Shown here piece after piece: positions 33,582 through 42,037 of a stretch of 64,000 bases of DNA. Origin of the DNA: Candidatus Kouleothrix ribensis (lineage in GTDB: Bacteria; Chloroflexota; Chloroflexia; Chloroflexales; Roseiflexaceae); the NCBI GenBank assembly GCA_016722075.1, contig JADKGW010000001.1, forward strand, positions 5,394,001 to 5,458,000, given 5' to 3'. How positions within the stretch are numbered: position 1 is the first letter of the stretch; each line of letters starts with the position of its first letter. Below the pieces are notes generated by a model. The model saw only the letters and a list, made by a program, of their open reading frames with translations, was not told the origin of the DNA and did no database searches. Position numbers and translations under genes: made by a program.

Positions 33582-33587
33582 TATAAT
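33582..33587 (+). promoter_or_regulatory. consensus -10 element of the polysaccharide deacetylase gene
   Basis: TATAAT preceded by GC; no convincing -35 hexamer at 16-18 bases. It lies within the upstream extension of the open frame, which supports translation from the ATG at 33621 and not from the GTG at 33570. Confidence 0.5.
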
Positions 33588-33620
33588 CGCCAGCATGGGC
33601 AAAGAGAGCGAGAGCCACCA

Positions 33621-34682
33621 ATGAGCTACGATCGTCGCGCGGCCAGCTACCGGCTGATGTGGATTCTGATCGGCCTGATGCTTGCGCTGGTGCTGGTGCT
33701 GGCGCTGCGGATGCGGGCAGTGGCGACGCCGGCTGCGGCTGGTGGGCTGCCGACCGCGCAGGTGCTGCTTGCCAGCCGGCCGGGCGGGCCGGTAGCCGGG
33801 CCGGTACAGCGTCCGCTGCGGTTCGTGCCGGCGCCGGCAGCTGTGGCGACGGTGCCGCCGGCCGCGCTGCCCACGGCCAGCCCGACGGTGCCGCCGGCCG
33901 AGCCGACCCTGACGATCACGCCGATAGCGCTGGCCGATGTAGCTGCGCCCGCCGCGCCGGTGCCAACGCTCTTCGCAACGCAGGCGCCGGCGCCACCTGC
34001 GAGCGGCCAGGCCGAGCTGACGCCGATCTTAATGTACCACTACATTCGCTGGGTTGATGCAGCGGCCGACCCGATGGGCTACAATCTGTCGATCACGCCG
34101 GCCGAATTCGAGCAGCAGATCGCCTGGCTCCAGCAGCAGGGCTACCATAGTGTGACGATGGCGACGGCGCAGGGCTGTGTGCGGGGCGAGGGCGCCTGCC
34201 CGCCCAGGGCAATCGCGCTCACGTTCGACGACGGCTACGAGGATGCGTACACGAACGCGCTGCCGATCTTGCAGCGCTATGGCATGGTCGGCACGTTCTA
34301 CATTGTCAATAGCCTGGTGGGCCAGCCGGGGTATATGACATGGGATCAGCTGGCGGTGTTGCGCGACGCAGGCATGGAGCTGGGCGCGCACAGCGTCAGC
34401 CACCTGAACCTGACCACGCTCGACCAGGCCACGGCCGCCGCCGAGATTGGCCAGTCGAAGACCGATCTCGAAAGCCGCTTAGGCATCAGCGTGAGCAGCT
34501 TCTGCTACCCGGCCGGCTTCTACGACGCAACCACCGAAGTGCTGGTGCAGGCGGCCGGCTACAGTAATGCTACAACCACGCGCTGGGATGGCGACTACAG
34601 CGACATGTTTGCGCTGCCGCGGCGGCGGGTAGCCGGCGGCACATCGATCGATGGGTTTGTGGGGATTGTGGCAGGTGGGTAG
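33621..34682 (+). CDS. membrane-anchored polysaccharide deacetylase
   Basis: 353 residues: a basic N-terminus, one transmembrane anchor (about 14-32), an extracytoplasmic Pro/Ala/Val-rich stalk (35-140) and a NodB-type carbohydrate esterase 4 domain with TPILMYHYI, the metal/catalytic motif LTFDDGYEDAY, FYIVNSLVG and HSVSHLNLTTL. Such enzymes remove N- or O-acetyl groups from extracellular glycans or peptidoglycan. The catalytic first Asp and the HxxxH metal ligands are kept. The ATG at 33621 is chosen because the -10 element lies upstream of it. The gene ends 10 bases before the heptamer array. Confidence 0.9.
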   Translation: MSYDRRAASYRLMWILIGLMLALVLVLALRMRAVATPAAAGGLPTAQVLLASRPGGPVAGPVQRPLRFVPAPAAVATVPPAALPTASPTVPPAEPTLTITPIALADVAAPAAPVPTLFATQAPAPPASGQAELTPILMYHYIRWVDAAADPMGYNLSITPAEFEQQIAWLQQQGYHSVTMATAQGCVRGEGACPPRAIALTFDDGYEDAYTNALPILQRYGMVGTFYIVNSLVGQPGYMTWDQLAVLRDAGMELGAHSVSHLNLTTLDQATAAAEIGQSKTDLESRLGISVSSFCYPAGFYDATTEVLVQAAGYSNATTTRWDGDYSDMFALPRRRVAGGTSIDGFVGIVAGG

Positions 34683-34691
34683 TGGCCGCTG

Positions 34692-34857
34692 GCAGGTTGC
34701 AGGTTGGGCAGGTTGCAGGTTGGGCAGGTTGCAGGTGCCGGGTTGTAGGTGCCGGGTTGCAGGTTGGGCAGGTTGCAGGTTGGGCAGGTTGCAGGTTGCA
34801 GGTTGCAGGTTGGGCGGGTTGCAGGTTGCAGGTTGCAGGTGCCGGGTTGCAGGTTGA
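34692..34857 (+). repeat. 165-bp tandem array of degenerate heptamers
   Basis: About twenty units of GGTTGCA, with 9-base variants GGTTGGGCA and units of the GGTGCCG kind, run almost without interruption from the deacetylase stop to the terminator hairpin at 34867. It is the largest array of the RRTTNNN family in the window. Open frames through it on both strands are simple repeat peptides and are not genes. Confidence 0.9.
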
Positions 34858-34866
34858 TAACCTTCT

Positions 34867-34910
34867 AACCATTGCTGGCAGGTCGCCGCCGCGGCCTGCC
34901 AGCAATGGTT
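34867..34910. terminator. 16-bp perfect stem between convergent genes
   Basis: AACCATTGCTGGCAGG (34867-34882) pairs exactly with 34895-34910 around a 12-base loop. It stands between the deacetylase gene and the end of the desaturase-like gene and can stop transcription from both sides. Confidence 0.7.
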
Positions 34911-34932
34911 GTGCGGGGGGCATGGCAAGGTT

Positions 34933-36509
34933 CTAGCCCAGCCCGCGATCGAGATCGGCGATCACCACCTGGGCCGCGTTATGGCCGGGGATGCCGGTGA
35001 CGCCGCCGCCGGGATGCGCGCCCGAGCCGCACAGGTAGAGGCCAGGCACAGGCGTACGATAGTCGGCGTAGCCGGCGAGCGGGCGCAGGTTGAAGGCCTG
35101 GTCGGGTGTGATCTCGCCGTGGAAGATGTTGCCGCCGGTGAGCCCGAAGCGCCGCTCAAGATCGACCGGCGCGAGCATCTGGCGAGCGATCACAGCGCCG
35201 CGCATGTTGGGCGCGTACTCGGCCAGCTTGGCCAGAATGCGGTCGGCGATCTGCTCGCGCAGGCCATCGTCCCAGCTGCGGCCAGGCACCTCGTAAGGAA
35301 AGTACTGGCAGAAGCACGACAGCACGTGCTGGCCAGGTGGGGCCATATGCTCGGGTCGGTGGGCGACTGCGAGAAGATCTCGATGAACGGCTCGCGCGAG
35401 GGCTGGCCGGCCTTGAAATCGCCCCAGGCGCGCTCGAGGTAGCCAAGTGTCGGCGCGATGTCGACGGTGGCGCGCGAACAGATCTCGGGGGCCAGGCCGG
35501 TCGGGGCGGCGGTGTAGCGCGGCAGCTCGGCCAGGGCCAGGTTGAGCTTGAACACCGTGCCGCCGATGCGGTAGTTGTGCTCGATGCGCCGGCGGAACTC
35601 GGCCGGCAGCGCACTGGCGGGCGTAAGCCCGAGGAATGTGCGCCTGGGGTCGGCGTTCGACAGCACCACGCGCGCGTGGATGATCTCGCCGCTCTCGAGC
35701 ATCACGCCGGTGGCCACACCGCCCTGCACCAGCAGCTCGGCCACGGGCGCCTCGGTGCGGATCGTCACCCCCAGGTCGCGCGCGGCGGCGGCGAGTGTGC
35801 GCGTGACGGTGCCCATGCCGCCCTTCACATAGCCCCAGATGCCACGGCGACCCTGGATGGCCCGGCCGATCGCGTGAACCAGGAACACATAGGGCGTGCC
35901 GGGTGTGGCCGGGCCGGCCATAGTGCTGATCAGCGCCTGCGGGGCCATGGTGGCGCGCACATACTCTGACTCGAAGAACTCGTTCAGCAGGTCGGTGGTC
36001 GAGAGCAGCATCAGGCGGCGGAAGTCGTCGGCCTGGCCAGCGTTATCGAAGCGCTGAGCCAGCTCGGCCAGGCTGATCGGCGGCTGCATCAGTGTCGGCT
36101 CGATGATGTCGCAGCAGCGATCCCAGAAATCTTCCCATGCATCGTAGCTGGCGGCGTCCTTCTGCGAGAAGCGGGCGATCGACTGTTTGCTGCGCTCGCG
36201 GTCGCCGGCATACAAAAACAGGTGCTCGCCATCGGGGAAGGGCATGAAGTATGAGGGTGATTTAGGGTAGACCTCGAAGCCATAATTGGGCAGCTGTAGC
36301 TCATCGATGATCTCGGGCCGCATGAGGCTCATCGAGTACGAGGCGACCGACACACGAAAGCCGGGATGGATCTCCTCGGTGATCGCCGCGCCGCCGATAG
36401 TGTGGTAGCGCTCGAGCACCAGTGTCCGTTTGCCGGCCCTGGCCAGGTAGCATGCTGCTACCAGGCCATTGTGCCCGCCGCCGACGATAATCGCGTCGTA
36501 GGTAGTCAT
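34933..36509 (-). pseudogene. FAD-dependent phytoene desaturase-like oxidoreductase, frameshifted
   Basis: The reading of one protein is split over two frames. The upstream part, from ATG 36509 (AAGGAG upstream) to about 35345, carries the FAD dinucleotide fold (YDAIIVGGGHNGLVAACYLA), the partner motif GGAAITEEI and the body of a carotenoid-oxidoreductase-like amine oxidase. The downstream part (from about 35346 to 34933) resumes with MAPPGQHVLSCFCQY and ends with the FAD-contact motif PGLYLCGSGAHPGGGVTGIPGHNAA. The frames meet near 35340-35346, at the bases GAGCATATGGCC, where one base is missing or two are extra. The remainder of both parts is well conserved, so a recent mutation or an assembly error is likelier than an old pseudogene. 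Next to a Rieske oxygenase; substrate unknown. Confidence 0.85.
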
Positions 36510-36606
36510 GCCTGTGCTCCTTGTTCTGGTGGCGGCCACCAGAAAACAGGGGGATTGCAAGGGTAGCACGCGCGCCCCGCTAATCCATACGGCTACACCG
36601 AAGCTA

Positions 36607-37692
36607 TTAGCGCTGTAGGAACTCGCACAGCAGACCGTGGAAATGATGGACGCCATTCTCGCGCGCCACCGAGAAGCGGCCGACATCGTATGCGCGCGAC
36701 TTGAGGCGCTGCTGCACGGACTCGCAGATCGCGATATCTTCCTGCTGCACCAGGTCGCTAAACTTGAATGATCTGTGGAAGTCGTCGGCTACCTCGGGCC
36801 GATCGATATCGAGCACATACCACTCGAAGATCGTCAGGGTGCGCTGGTGGCCGAGCGGCAGGATGATATTGATCTGGAGGTTGTCGGGGTAGATATTCAG
36901 CATCAGGTTGGGGAACAGCCAGTAGTACAGCGCCTGGGCGCTCGCGCCCTCGCCGAGGTTGCGGCGGTAGAGTGAGTCGGGCTTCTCGCGGATCGGCGCA
37001 AACTGCTTCGAATAGTAGCGGAAGGTCTCGACGGCGTACTGTTTGTAGTCGATCTCTTTGAATAGGCCGGGGTGAGCGACCGGGATGTGGTAGCCTTCGA
37101 GGTAGTTGTCGACATAGACCTTCCAGTTACACTCGATCTGATAGTCGACGCGCTTGTAGAAGCCCATGCGCTCGAGCGGCAGGTGCGCCGTTTCGCTTGG
37201 GATGGCGCCCAGCACCGCCTGCAATGGTGGCGCGGCTGGGTCGAGGTTGACAAACACGAATGGCCCCCAGCTATCGACCTGCACCGGCTGCAGACCGAAG
37301 GCGGCCTTATCGAAGTTGCGCACGCCCGCGAACTCGGGGGTGTTCAGCAGCTGACCATCGAGCCCGTATGTCCAGGCATGGTAGCTGCACTGGAGCGTCT
37401 TGCGGTTGCCGCAGCCATCGGCCACTGCGCCGGCGCGATGGCGGCAGACATTGAAGTAAGCATGCAGCCGGCCGCTGCCGTCGCGCACCACCACCAGCGG
37501 CTCATCGATCACCGTACAGGTGAAGAAGTCGCCGGGGTTCCGCACCTGCTCGAGCCGGCCGACCAGCTGCCAGGTGTGGCCGAAGATGCGCTGCTGCTCG
37601 ATCGGCAGCACGTCTGGGTCGACATACCAGCGAGCCGGGATGGTAGTGGCCAGCGCGAGATCGGGCTGGAAGGTAAAGTCATTCAGTTCCAT
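36607..37692 (-). CDS. Rieske-type aromatic-ring/amine oxygenase alpha subunit
   Basis: 361 residues. The Rieske [2Fe-2S] ligands are Cys83, His85, Cys102 and His105 (NVCRHRAGAV and LQCSYHAWTYG). The mononuclear iron site is in DNYLEGYHIPVAHPGL. The arrangement resembles choline monooxygenase, carnitine oxygenase and GbcA-like proteins as much as ring-hydroxylating dioxygenases, so the substrate stays open. No reductase or ferredoxin gene is in the window. Start at ATG 37692 with AAAGGGGTG upstream. A consensus -10 element lies 29 bases upstream of the start codon, bracketed by a palindrome that the neighbouring IclR regulator may bind. Confidence 0.92.
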   Translation of the reverse strand: MELNDFTFQPDLALATTIPARWYVDPDVLPIEQQRIFGHTWQLVGRLEQVRNPGDFFTCTVIDEPLVVVRDGSGRLHAYFNVCRHRAGAVADGCGNRKTLQCSYHAWTYGLDGQLLNTPEFAGVRNFDKAAFGLQPVQVDSWGPFVFVNLDPAAPPLQAVLGAIPSETAHLPLERMGFYKRVDYQIECNWKVYVDNYLEGYHIPVAHPGLFKEIDYKQYAVETFRYYSKQFAPIREKPDSLYRRNLGEGASAQALYYWLFPNLMLNIYPDNLQINIILPLGHQRTLTIFEWYVLDIDRPEVADDFHRSFKFSDLVQQEDIAICESVQQRLKSRAYDVGRFSVARENGVHHFHGLLCEFLQR

Positions 37693-37708
37693 AGAACACC
37701 CCTTTGTG

Positions 37709-37740
37709 CGATTGCATAGCATTATAGCGGTGCGCAATCG
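37709..37740. promoter_or_regulatory. palindrome across the -10 element of the Rieske gene
   Basis: CGATTGC (37709-37715) and GCAATCG (37734-37740) flank, 18 bases apart, the minus-strand TATAAT at 37726-37721. The symmetric placement suggests an operator; the IclR-family gene next door is the natural candidate regulator. No -35 element is evident. Confidence 0.4.
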
Positions 37741-37876
37741 GCAAGAGCCAGTCGGCTGCCACGCAGTGCGTCGTGCATGGGGCCGGCTCGTGAGCGATCG
37801 AGCGGGCAGATTGGCCGGTGTGAATAGCCAGCCGGGCTTGCCGGGCCACGGGTAGGCGCTGTGGAAGGATGTGCGC

Positions 37877-38659
37877 TTATGGCCGGGCCAGGCCGGGCCA
37901 GAACCCAAGCTGGTGTGAGATCGTAGCGCAGGCGTCGATCAACATGCCGGCGAACTCGGACTCGCGTTGGTATGGTAGGCGGGCAGCCGGCCCCGAGATA
38001 CTGATCGCGGCGACAGCCTGCCCGCGATGATCGAAGATCGGCGCGCCCACCGCGTGCAGGTGCGGCTCGAGCTCTTCGTACGAAGTGGCATAGCCACACG
38101 CACGCACGCGCGCCAGCTCGTCGTACAGCGCGGCGGGCGCGGTGATCGTGCGTGGCCCGCGCGCGGCCAGGCCGCCCGCCACGATCGCGCTGAGCTGCTC
38201 GGCGGGCAGGTGTGCCAGCAGTGCTTTGCCGGTGGCGGTGCAGTGCGCCGGGTAGCGTGTGCCGATGTTGCTGGCCGCGCCCAGCAAATAATCGCCCGAT
38301 ACCTCCGCGATGATCATGACACTGGCGCCGTGTAGAATCTCGAGGTCGATCGTCTCGCCGCTACGCTCGGCCAGCGCGCGGGTGTGCGGCAGCGCAATCT
38401 CGTGCAGGTTCATCTGGCGCAGCGCCAGCGTGCCGAGCATGGCCAGATCGGGGCCGAGCCGATAGCGGCCGGCTTCATCGGCCACCACCAGCCCTTCGCT
38501 GCCAAGCGCACTGAGCAGCCGGTAGACAGTGCTGCGATTCAGCCCGGTGCGCCGGCTGACCTCGGGTGCAGTAAGCACGGTGGCATCAGGCCCGAAGGCC
38601 TTGAGCACCGACACCGCACGCCGGATCGCCTGTGTGCCGGGGTAGCCCGATCTGTTCAT
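37877..38659 (-). CDS. IclR-family transcriptional regulator
   Basis: 260 residues: N-terminal winged helix (about 8-75; VLKAFGPDATVLTAPEVSRR, GLNRSTVYRLLSALGSEGLV) and a C-terminal effector domain (80-250; GETIDLEILHGASVMIIAEV, HCTATGKALLAHLP). IclR proteins often control catabolism of aromatic or amine compounds, in line with the adjacent Rieske oxygenase and oxidoreductase. Effector unknown. It is separated from the oxygenase by 184 bases, with its own promoter at 38697-38725. Confidence 0.93.
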   Translation of the reverse strand: MNRSGYPGTQAIRRAVSVLKAFGPDATVLTAPEVSRRTGLNRSTVYRLLSALGSEGLVVADEAGRYRLGPDLAMLGTLALRQMNLHEIALPHTRALAERSGETIDLEILHGASVMIIAEVSGDYLLGAASNIGTRYPAHCTATGKALLAHLPAEQLSAIVAGGLAARGPRTITAPAALYDELARVRACGYATSYEELEPHLHAVGAPIFDHRGQAVAAISISGPAARLPYQRESEFAGMLIDACATISHQLGFWPGLARP

Positions 38660-38696
38660 ATAGTGAATACTTGTTTATAGTGTGCGACTGGCCGCG

Positions 38697-38725
38697 ATGA
38701 TACGCGATCTACGGCAAGTTGTCAA
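38697..38725 (-). promoter_or_regulatory. promoter of the IclR gene
   Basis: Minus-strand TTGACA (38725-38720), 17-base spacer, TATCAT (38702-38697). Start near 38690, leader about 31 bases. Confidence 0.75.
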
Positions 38726-38757
38726 CCTGCCGAAGGTGTTCACTGTTGGGGTACAGG

Positions 38758-38787
38758 GACGCAGACACACGCGGACGAACGCGGACG
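38758..38787 (+). repeat. decamer tandem repeat upstream of the TPR gene
   Basis: Three 10-base units (CGCAGACACA, CGCGGACGAA, CGCGGACGGA) are followed by a partial inverted copy (GTCCGCGTCC near 38799). The region is noncoding; its unit differs from the heptamer family. Confidence 0.5.
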
Positions 38788-38925
38788 GAGCGTACGCTGT
38801 CCGCGTCCCAACCCCGTACGTCTGAACAGGTACAACCTGCCGAGTTGACGGCGCGGGCCGGCATCGGTATGATCAGCCAGCGGCGCCGCAGGCGCGCCGT
38901 AACTCGTATAGACGGCGGGGAAGGC

Positions 38926-40392
38926 ATGATGCTTGTGCGCTGGGCACGCCTGCTCGCCACGCTTGTGCTGGCGGCGCTGCTGCTAGGCGTGGCCGCCCGG
39001 CTGGCTTTTCGGCCCGACGCGCGCGATGATCTGCGCGCGGCCGACCGGCTGCTGTATGCCGGCCGGTATTATGATGCCCGCGCGGCCTACCTGGCGCTGG
39101 CCGACCGAGCGCCGGGCCTGGCGGAGGTGTGGGCGCGCCTGGGGATTGTGTCGGTGGTGCGCGGCGAAAGCCAGGTGGCCGACCACGCATTTGTGCGGGC
39201 GCTGGCGGCCGGCGCGCGCGCGCCCGAGGCCGCGCTGATCCGGCTATACCAGGGCCAGCTGGCCGCGCGCGCCGGCCATGCCGATCTGGCTGGGCAGTTC
39301 TGGTCGCAGATCGATCCGCGCTCGGCGCTGGGGCCGTATCGGCTGGTGCTCGAGGCCGAGCTGGCGCTGGCGCAGGCCGATTATGCCAGCGCCGAGCGCG
39401 GCTACCGTGTGGCACTGGCGGGTGGCCTGGCCGCCGAGTGGCACGCGCTGGCATACATGCGGCTGGCGCTGCTGCGCGCCTCGAGCGACCCGCCGGGCGC
39501 GCTGGCCGAGCTGGCGCCGGCCGCTGCGGCCATACCGCTCGACAACGACTGGCTGGCGCCGCTGCTGCCGAGCACGCCAGACGCGCAGCAGCTGGCCGGG
39601 GTGCTGCGCGCCCCGCCCGACCAGCGTGCGCAGCTGCTGGGCCAGATCTACCTGGGCGCGCGGCTGTACCCGCTGGCCGAGGCACAGTTTGCGGCTGTGC
39701 CCAGCACGAGCACGAGCGGGCCGGCGGCGGCGGCGTATGCCGCCTACACGCGCTGGAGTGCGGGCGACCGGGCGGAGGGCCAGCGGCAGCTGAAGCAGCT
39801 GGTGGCGCGCTACCCCGGCGAGCCGCGCCTGCGCGCACTGCTGGCGCTGGTGCTGCTGGCTGCACGCGACGACGCGGGCGCGCGCGCGCAGCTCGATATG
39901 CTGCAATCGCTGGCGCCGCGCGCACCCGATACGCTACTGGCCTGGGGCCAGTGGTACACGGTGCAGCACGACTATGCTGCGGCGGCCGACGCGTATATGC
40001 GCGCGCGGCGCGTGGCCCCGAGCGGGCAGCGTGGCGACTATGCGCTGGCGCTGGCGCGCTTCTATATCGACACCGAGTTTCAGGCATGTGCAGCCGGTGT
40101 GCCAGCCGCCGAAGAGGCCACCCAGGTGCAAGCGCAATCGCCGCAGGCCTGGGCTGCACTGGCGGCGGCCCGACTCGGCTGTGGTGATGCGCCCGGTGCG
40201 CAGGCGGCAGCCGTGCGGGCACTGGCGATCGATGCAGCCGATGCCGAGGCGGCCTACTACCTCGGGCGTGCGCTGGCGGCGCTGGGCGATGCCGTAGGCG
40301 CGCGCCAGGCGCTGGTGCAGGCGGCCGACGCCGCGCCGGCGTCGGTATGGCGCGAGCGTGCCGAACGCCAGCTTGCGCTGCTTGGGTTCTAA
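38926..40392 (+). CDS. TPR-repeat protein with N-terminal membrane anchor
   Basis: 488 residues: one N-terminal transmembrane segment (LLATLVLAALLLGVAARLAF), then a succession of TPR-like helices (for example YDARAAYLALADRAPGLAEV, AEAAYYLGRALAALGDAVGA). No lipobox. The protein probably faces out of the cytoplasm and binds partners. Start is one of two adjacent ATG codons (38926, 38929), each after GGGGAAGG; the open frame extending upstream to 38719 crosses the decamer repeat and is not coding. Composition is extremely Ala-rich, which is a trait of this gene more than of its neighbours. rsmG follows 45 bases later. Confidence 0.8.
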   Translation: MMLVRWARLLATLVLAALLLGVAARLAFRPDARDDLRAADRLLYAGRYYDARAAYLALADRAPGLAEVWARLGIVSVVRGESQVADHAFVRALAAGARAPEAALIRLYQGQLAARAGHADLAGQFWSQIDPRSALGPYRLVLEAELALAQADYASAERGYRVALAGGLAAEWHALAYMRLALLRASSDPPGALAELAPAAAAIPLDNDWLAPLLPSTPDAQQLAGVLRAPPDQRAQLLGQIYLGARLYPLAEAQFAAVPSTSTSGPAAAAYAAYTRWSAGDRAEGQRQLKQLVARYPGEPRLRALLALVLLAARDDAGARAQLDMLQSLAPRAPDTLLAWGQWYTVQHDYAAAADAYMRARRVAPSGQRGDYALALARFYIDTEFQACAAGVPAAEEATQVQAQSPQAWAALAAARLGCGDAPGAQAAAVRALAIDAADAEAAYYLGRALAALGDAVGARQALVQAADAAPASVWRERAERQLALLGF

Positions 40393-40437
40393 GCTGCCAG
40401 GGGCAGCCGGCAGTGTGTACCGTAACAGGGAAGAAGC

Positions 40438-41145
40438 GTGCTAATGGATGTGCTGACCACCACCGCCGCCGAGTGGGGCATCGCGCTCACGCCGCAGCAG
40501 CGCGAGCAGTTCGCGATCTACGCAGCCGAACTCATGCGCTGGAACGAGCGTGTGAACCTGACGGCAATCACCGACGAGCACGCGATCGTGGCGCGCCACT
40601 TCCTCGATTCGCTGCGCTGCGGCCTGAGCTGGGGCGCGCCGCCGGCCAGCCTGATCGACGTGGGCAGTGGGGCCGGCTTTCCCGGCCTGGTGCTCAAGAT
40701 CGCGTGGCCGGCCATCCGCGTGACATTGGTCGAAAGCATTGCGAAGAAGGCGGCGTTTCTCGAGCATATGCGGGTGCGGCTTGGGCTTAGCGACGTGGTG
40801 GTGCTGGTGGCGCGGGCCGAAGTGCTAGGGCACGACCCGGCGCAGCGCGAGCGCTACGACGTGGCGGTGGCGCGCGCGGTGGCGGGCCTGCCGGTGCTAG
40901 CCGAGTATTGCCTGCCGCTGTGCCGCATTGGCGGGCGTTTCCTGGCGCCGAAGGGCGCGCAGATCGCAGGCGAGCTGGCGGGCGCGCAGGCGGCGATCAA
41001 CCGGCTGGGCGGGCGCGTAGCCGCGATCGAGCCGGTGCTGATCCCCGGCATCGAGCCGCGCACGCTCGTAGTGATCGACAAGCTGGCCGCGACGCCGCCG
41101 CAATACCCGCGCGCCCCCGGCCTGCCGGCCAAGCGGCCACTCTAG
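40438..41145 (+). CDS. rsmG: 16S rRNA (guanine527-N7)-methyltransferase
   Basis: 235 residues. A Rossmann-type SAM methyltransferase with DVGSGAGFPGLVL (motif I), TLVESIAKKAAFLEHM (motif II), and VAVARAVAGLPVLAEY and GRFLAPKGAQI further on; these are diagnostic for RsmG/GidB. It modifies the 530 loop of 16S rRNA; its loss gives low-level streptomycin resistance in several bacteria. AGGGAAG is at 40427-40433; either GTG 40438 or ATG 40444 can serve as start, and I keep the GTG. It is not beside gidA here. Confidence 0.95.
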   Translation: MLMDVLTTTAAEWGIALTPQQREQFAIYAAELMRWNERVNLTAITDEHAIVARHFLDSLRCGLSWGAPPASLIDVGSGAGFPGLVLKIAWPAIRVTLVESIAKKAAFLEHMRVRLGLSDVVVLVARAEVLGHDPAQRERYDVAVARAVAGLPVLAEYCLPLCRIGGRFLAPKGAQIAGELAGAQAAINRLGGRVAAIEPVLIPGIEPRTLVVIDKLAATPPQYPRAPGLPAKRPL

Positions 41146-41187
41146 CCGGCTGAAACCCGCGCGGGCTATTTGGCGTACAATCCATGG

Positions 41188-41217
41188 TTGAATGGCGCGG
41201 GTGGCTTGTGCTAGAAT
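41188..41217 (+). promoter_or_regulatory. pspA promoter
   Basis: TTGAAT (41188-41193), 18-base spacer, TAGAAT (41212-41217); start near 41224, leader about 73 bases. This is a sigma-70-type promoter, not the sigma-54 type used by enterobacterial pspA. Confidence 0.55.
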
Positions 41218-41296
41218 ATCTGCAAGGTTGGCACAACTCGCTCGTACCAGTTCCATCTACGATCAGCCGATAGCCAACACATAAGGAGGCCGCTGT

Positions 41297-41959
41297 ATGT
41301 CCATTATCACTCGTGTCCGTGATCTGCTCAGCGCCAATATCAACGCCATGCTCGACTCGGCCGAAGATCCCGAGAAGATGGCCGACGAGTATCTACGCCA
41401 GCTGACCAACGAGCTGTACGATGCCAAGACCAGCGTCGCGGCCGCAATGGCCGACGCGAACCGGCTGAACGCCCGAGAGACCCAGTACCAGGCCGAGACC
41501 GAGCAGTGGGCCAGTAAGGCCGAGGCGGCGCTGCGCGCCAACAACGAAATGCTGGCCAAGGCCGCGCTATCGCGCAAGGTAGAGGCGAGTAAGCTGGCCA
41601 AGCAGTACACCGAGCAGTCGAACGCGCAGGATGAGCAGGTCGAGATGCTCCAGAAGGCGCTGATACAGCTCGAGACGCGAATCGCAGAGACGAAGGCCAA
41701 GAAGGAGCTGATCGTCGCGAAGAAGAATCGCGCCGCGACTCAGGAGGCCATCCAGCGCACCGTGCGCGGCCTGGGCAATATCAACGCCATGGACAAGCTC
41801 GATCAGCTCGAGGAGCGCGTCGATGACCGGCTGGCGCGCGCCGATGCTATGTCGAAGCTCGAGAGCGACACGCTTGAGAACAAGTTCCGCGATCTCGAGC
41901 GCGAAACCGAGGTCGACTCGGAGCTGGCCGAGCTGAGGAAGAAGCTTGGCCAGCAGTAG
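41297..41959 (+). CDS. pspA: PspA/IM30 (Vipp1) family membrane-protection protein
   Basis: A 220-residue, almost wholly alpha-helical coiled-coil protein (heptad-rich from about 20 to 190) of the ESCRT-III-like PspA/IM30 family. The N-terminal amphipathic helix MSIITRVRDLLSANINAML binds membranes. Family knowledge: PspA assembles into rings and rods that stabilise stressed inner membranes. AAGGAGG precedes the ATG. There is no pspBC-like gene nearby; expression is probably from its own promoter, and a U-tailed hairpin ends the transcript. Confidence 0.93.
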   Translation: MSIITRVRDLLSANINAMLDSAEDPEKMADEYLRQLTNELYDAKTSVAAAMADANRLNARETQYQAETEQWASKAEAALRANNEMLAKAALSRKVEASKLAKQYTEQSNAQDEQVEMLQKALIQLETRIAETKAKKELIVAKKNRAATQEAIQRTVRGLGNINAMDKLDQLEERVDDRLARADAMSKLESDTLENKFRDLERETEVDSELAELRKKLGQQ

Positions 41960-41979
41960 CGCCTGAAGCGGAGACAAAG

Positions 41980-42024
41980 AGAAGGGGAGACCGGGCGAAA
42001 TATACGCTCCTTGTCTCCCCTTCT
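41980..42024. terminator. hairpin between pspA and the glucan phosphorylase gene
   Basis: AGAAGGGGAGAC (41980-41991) pairs with 42013-42024 around a 21-base loop, followed by GCTTGTTTT on the plus strand. Convergent genes end on both sides. Confidence 0.75.
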
Positions 42025-42037
42025 GCTTGTTTTGTGC

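Noticed and set aside
34692..34857. Tandem array considered as a CRISPR
   Set aside because: Units are 7-9 bases with no unique spacers and no cas genes nearby.
34479..34936. Open frames on both strands through the heptamer array, with peptides rich in NLQPA or GCRLGRLQ
   Set aside because: Their repetition comes only from the DNA repeat; no ribosome site, and stops vary with repeat phase.
34933..36686. Two separate oxidoreductase genes instead of one frameshifted gene
   Set aside because: The two halves are complementary parts of one family domain, and the second half lacks a Shine-Dalgarno sequence and an FAD fold.
38719..38925. N-terminal extension of the TPR protein
   Set aside because: The extension crosses the decamer repeat, and the signal-anchor with GGGGAAGG-ATG at 38926 is the better start.
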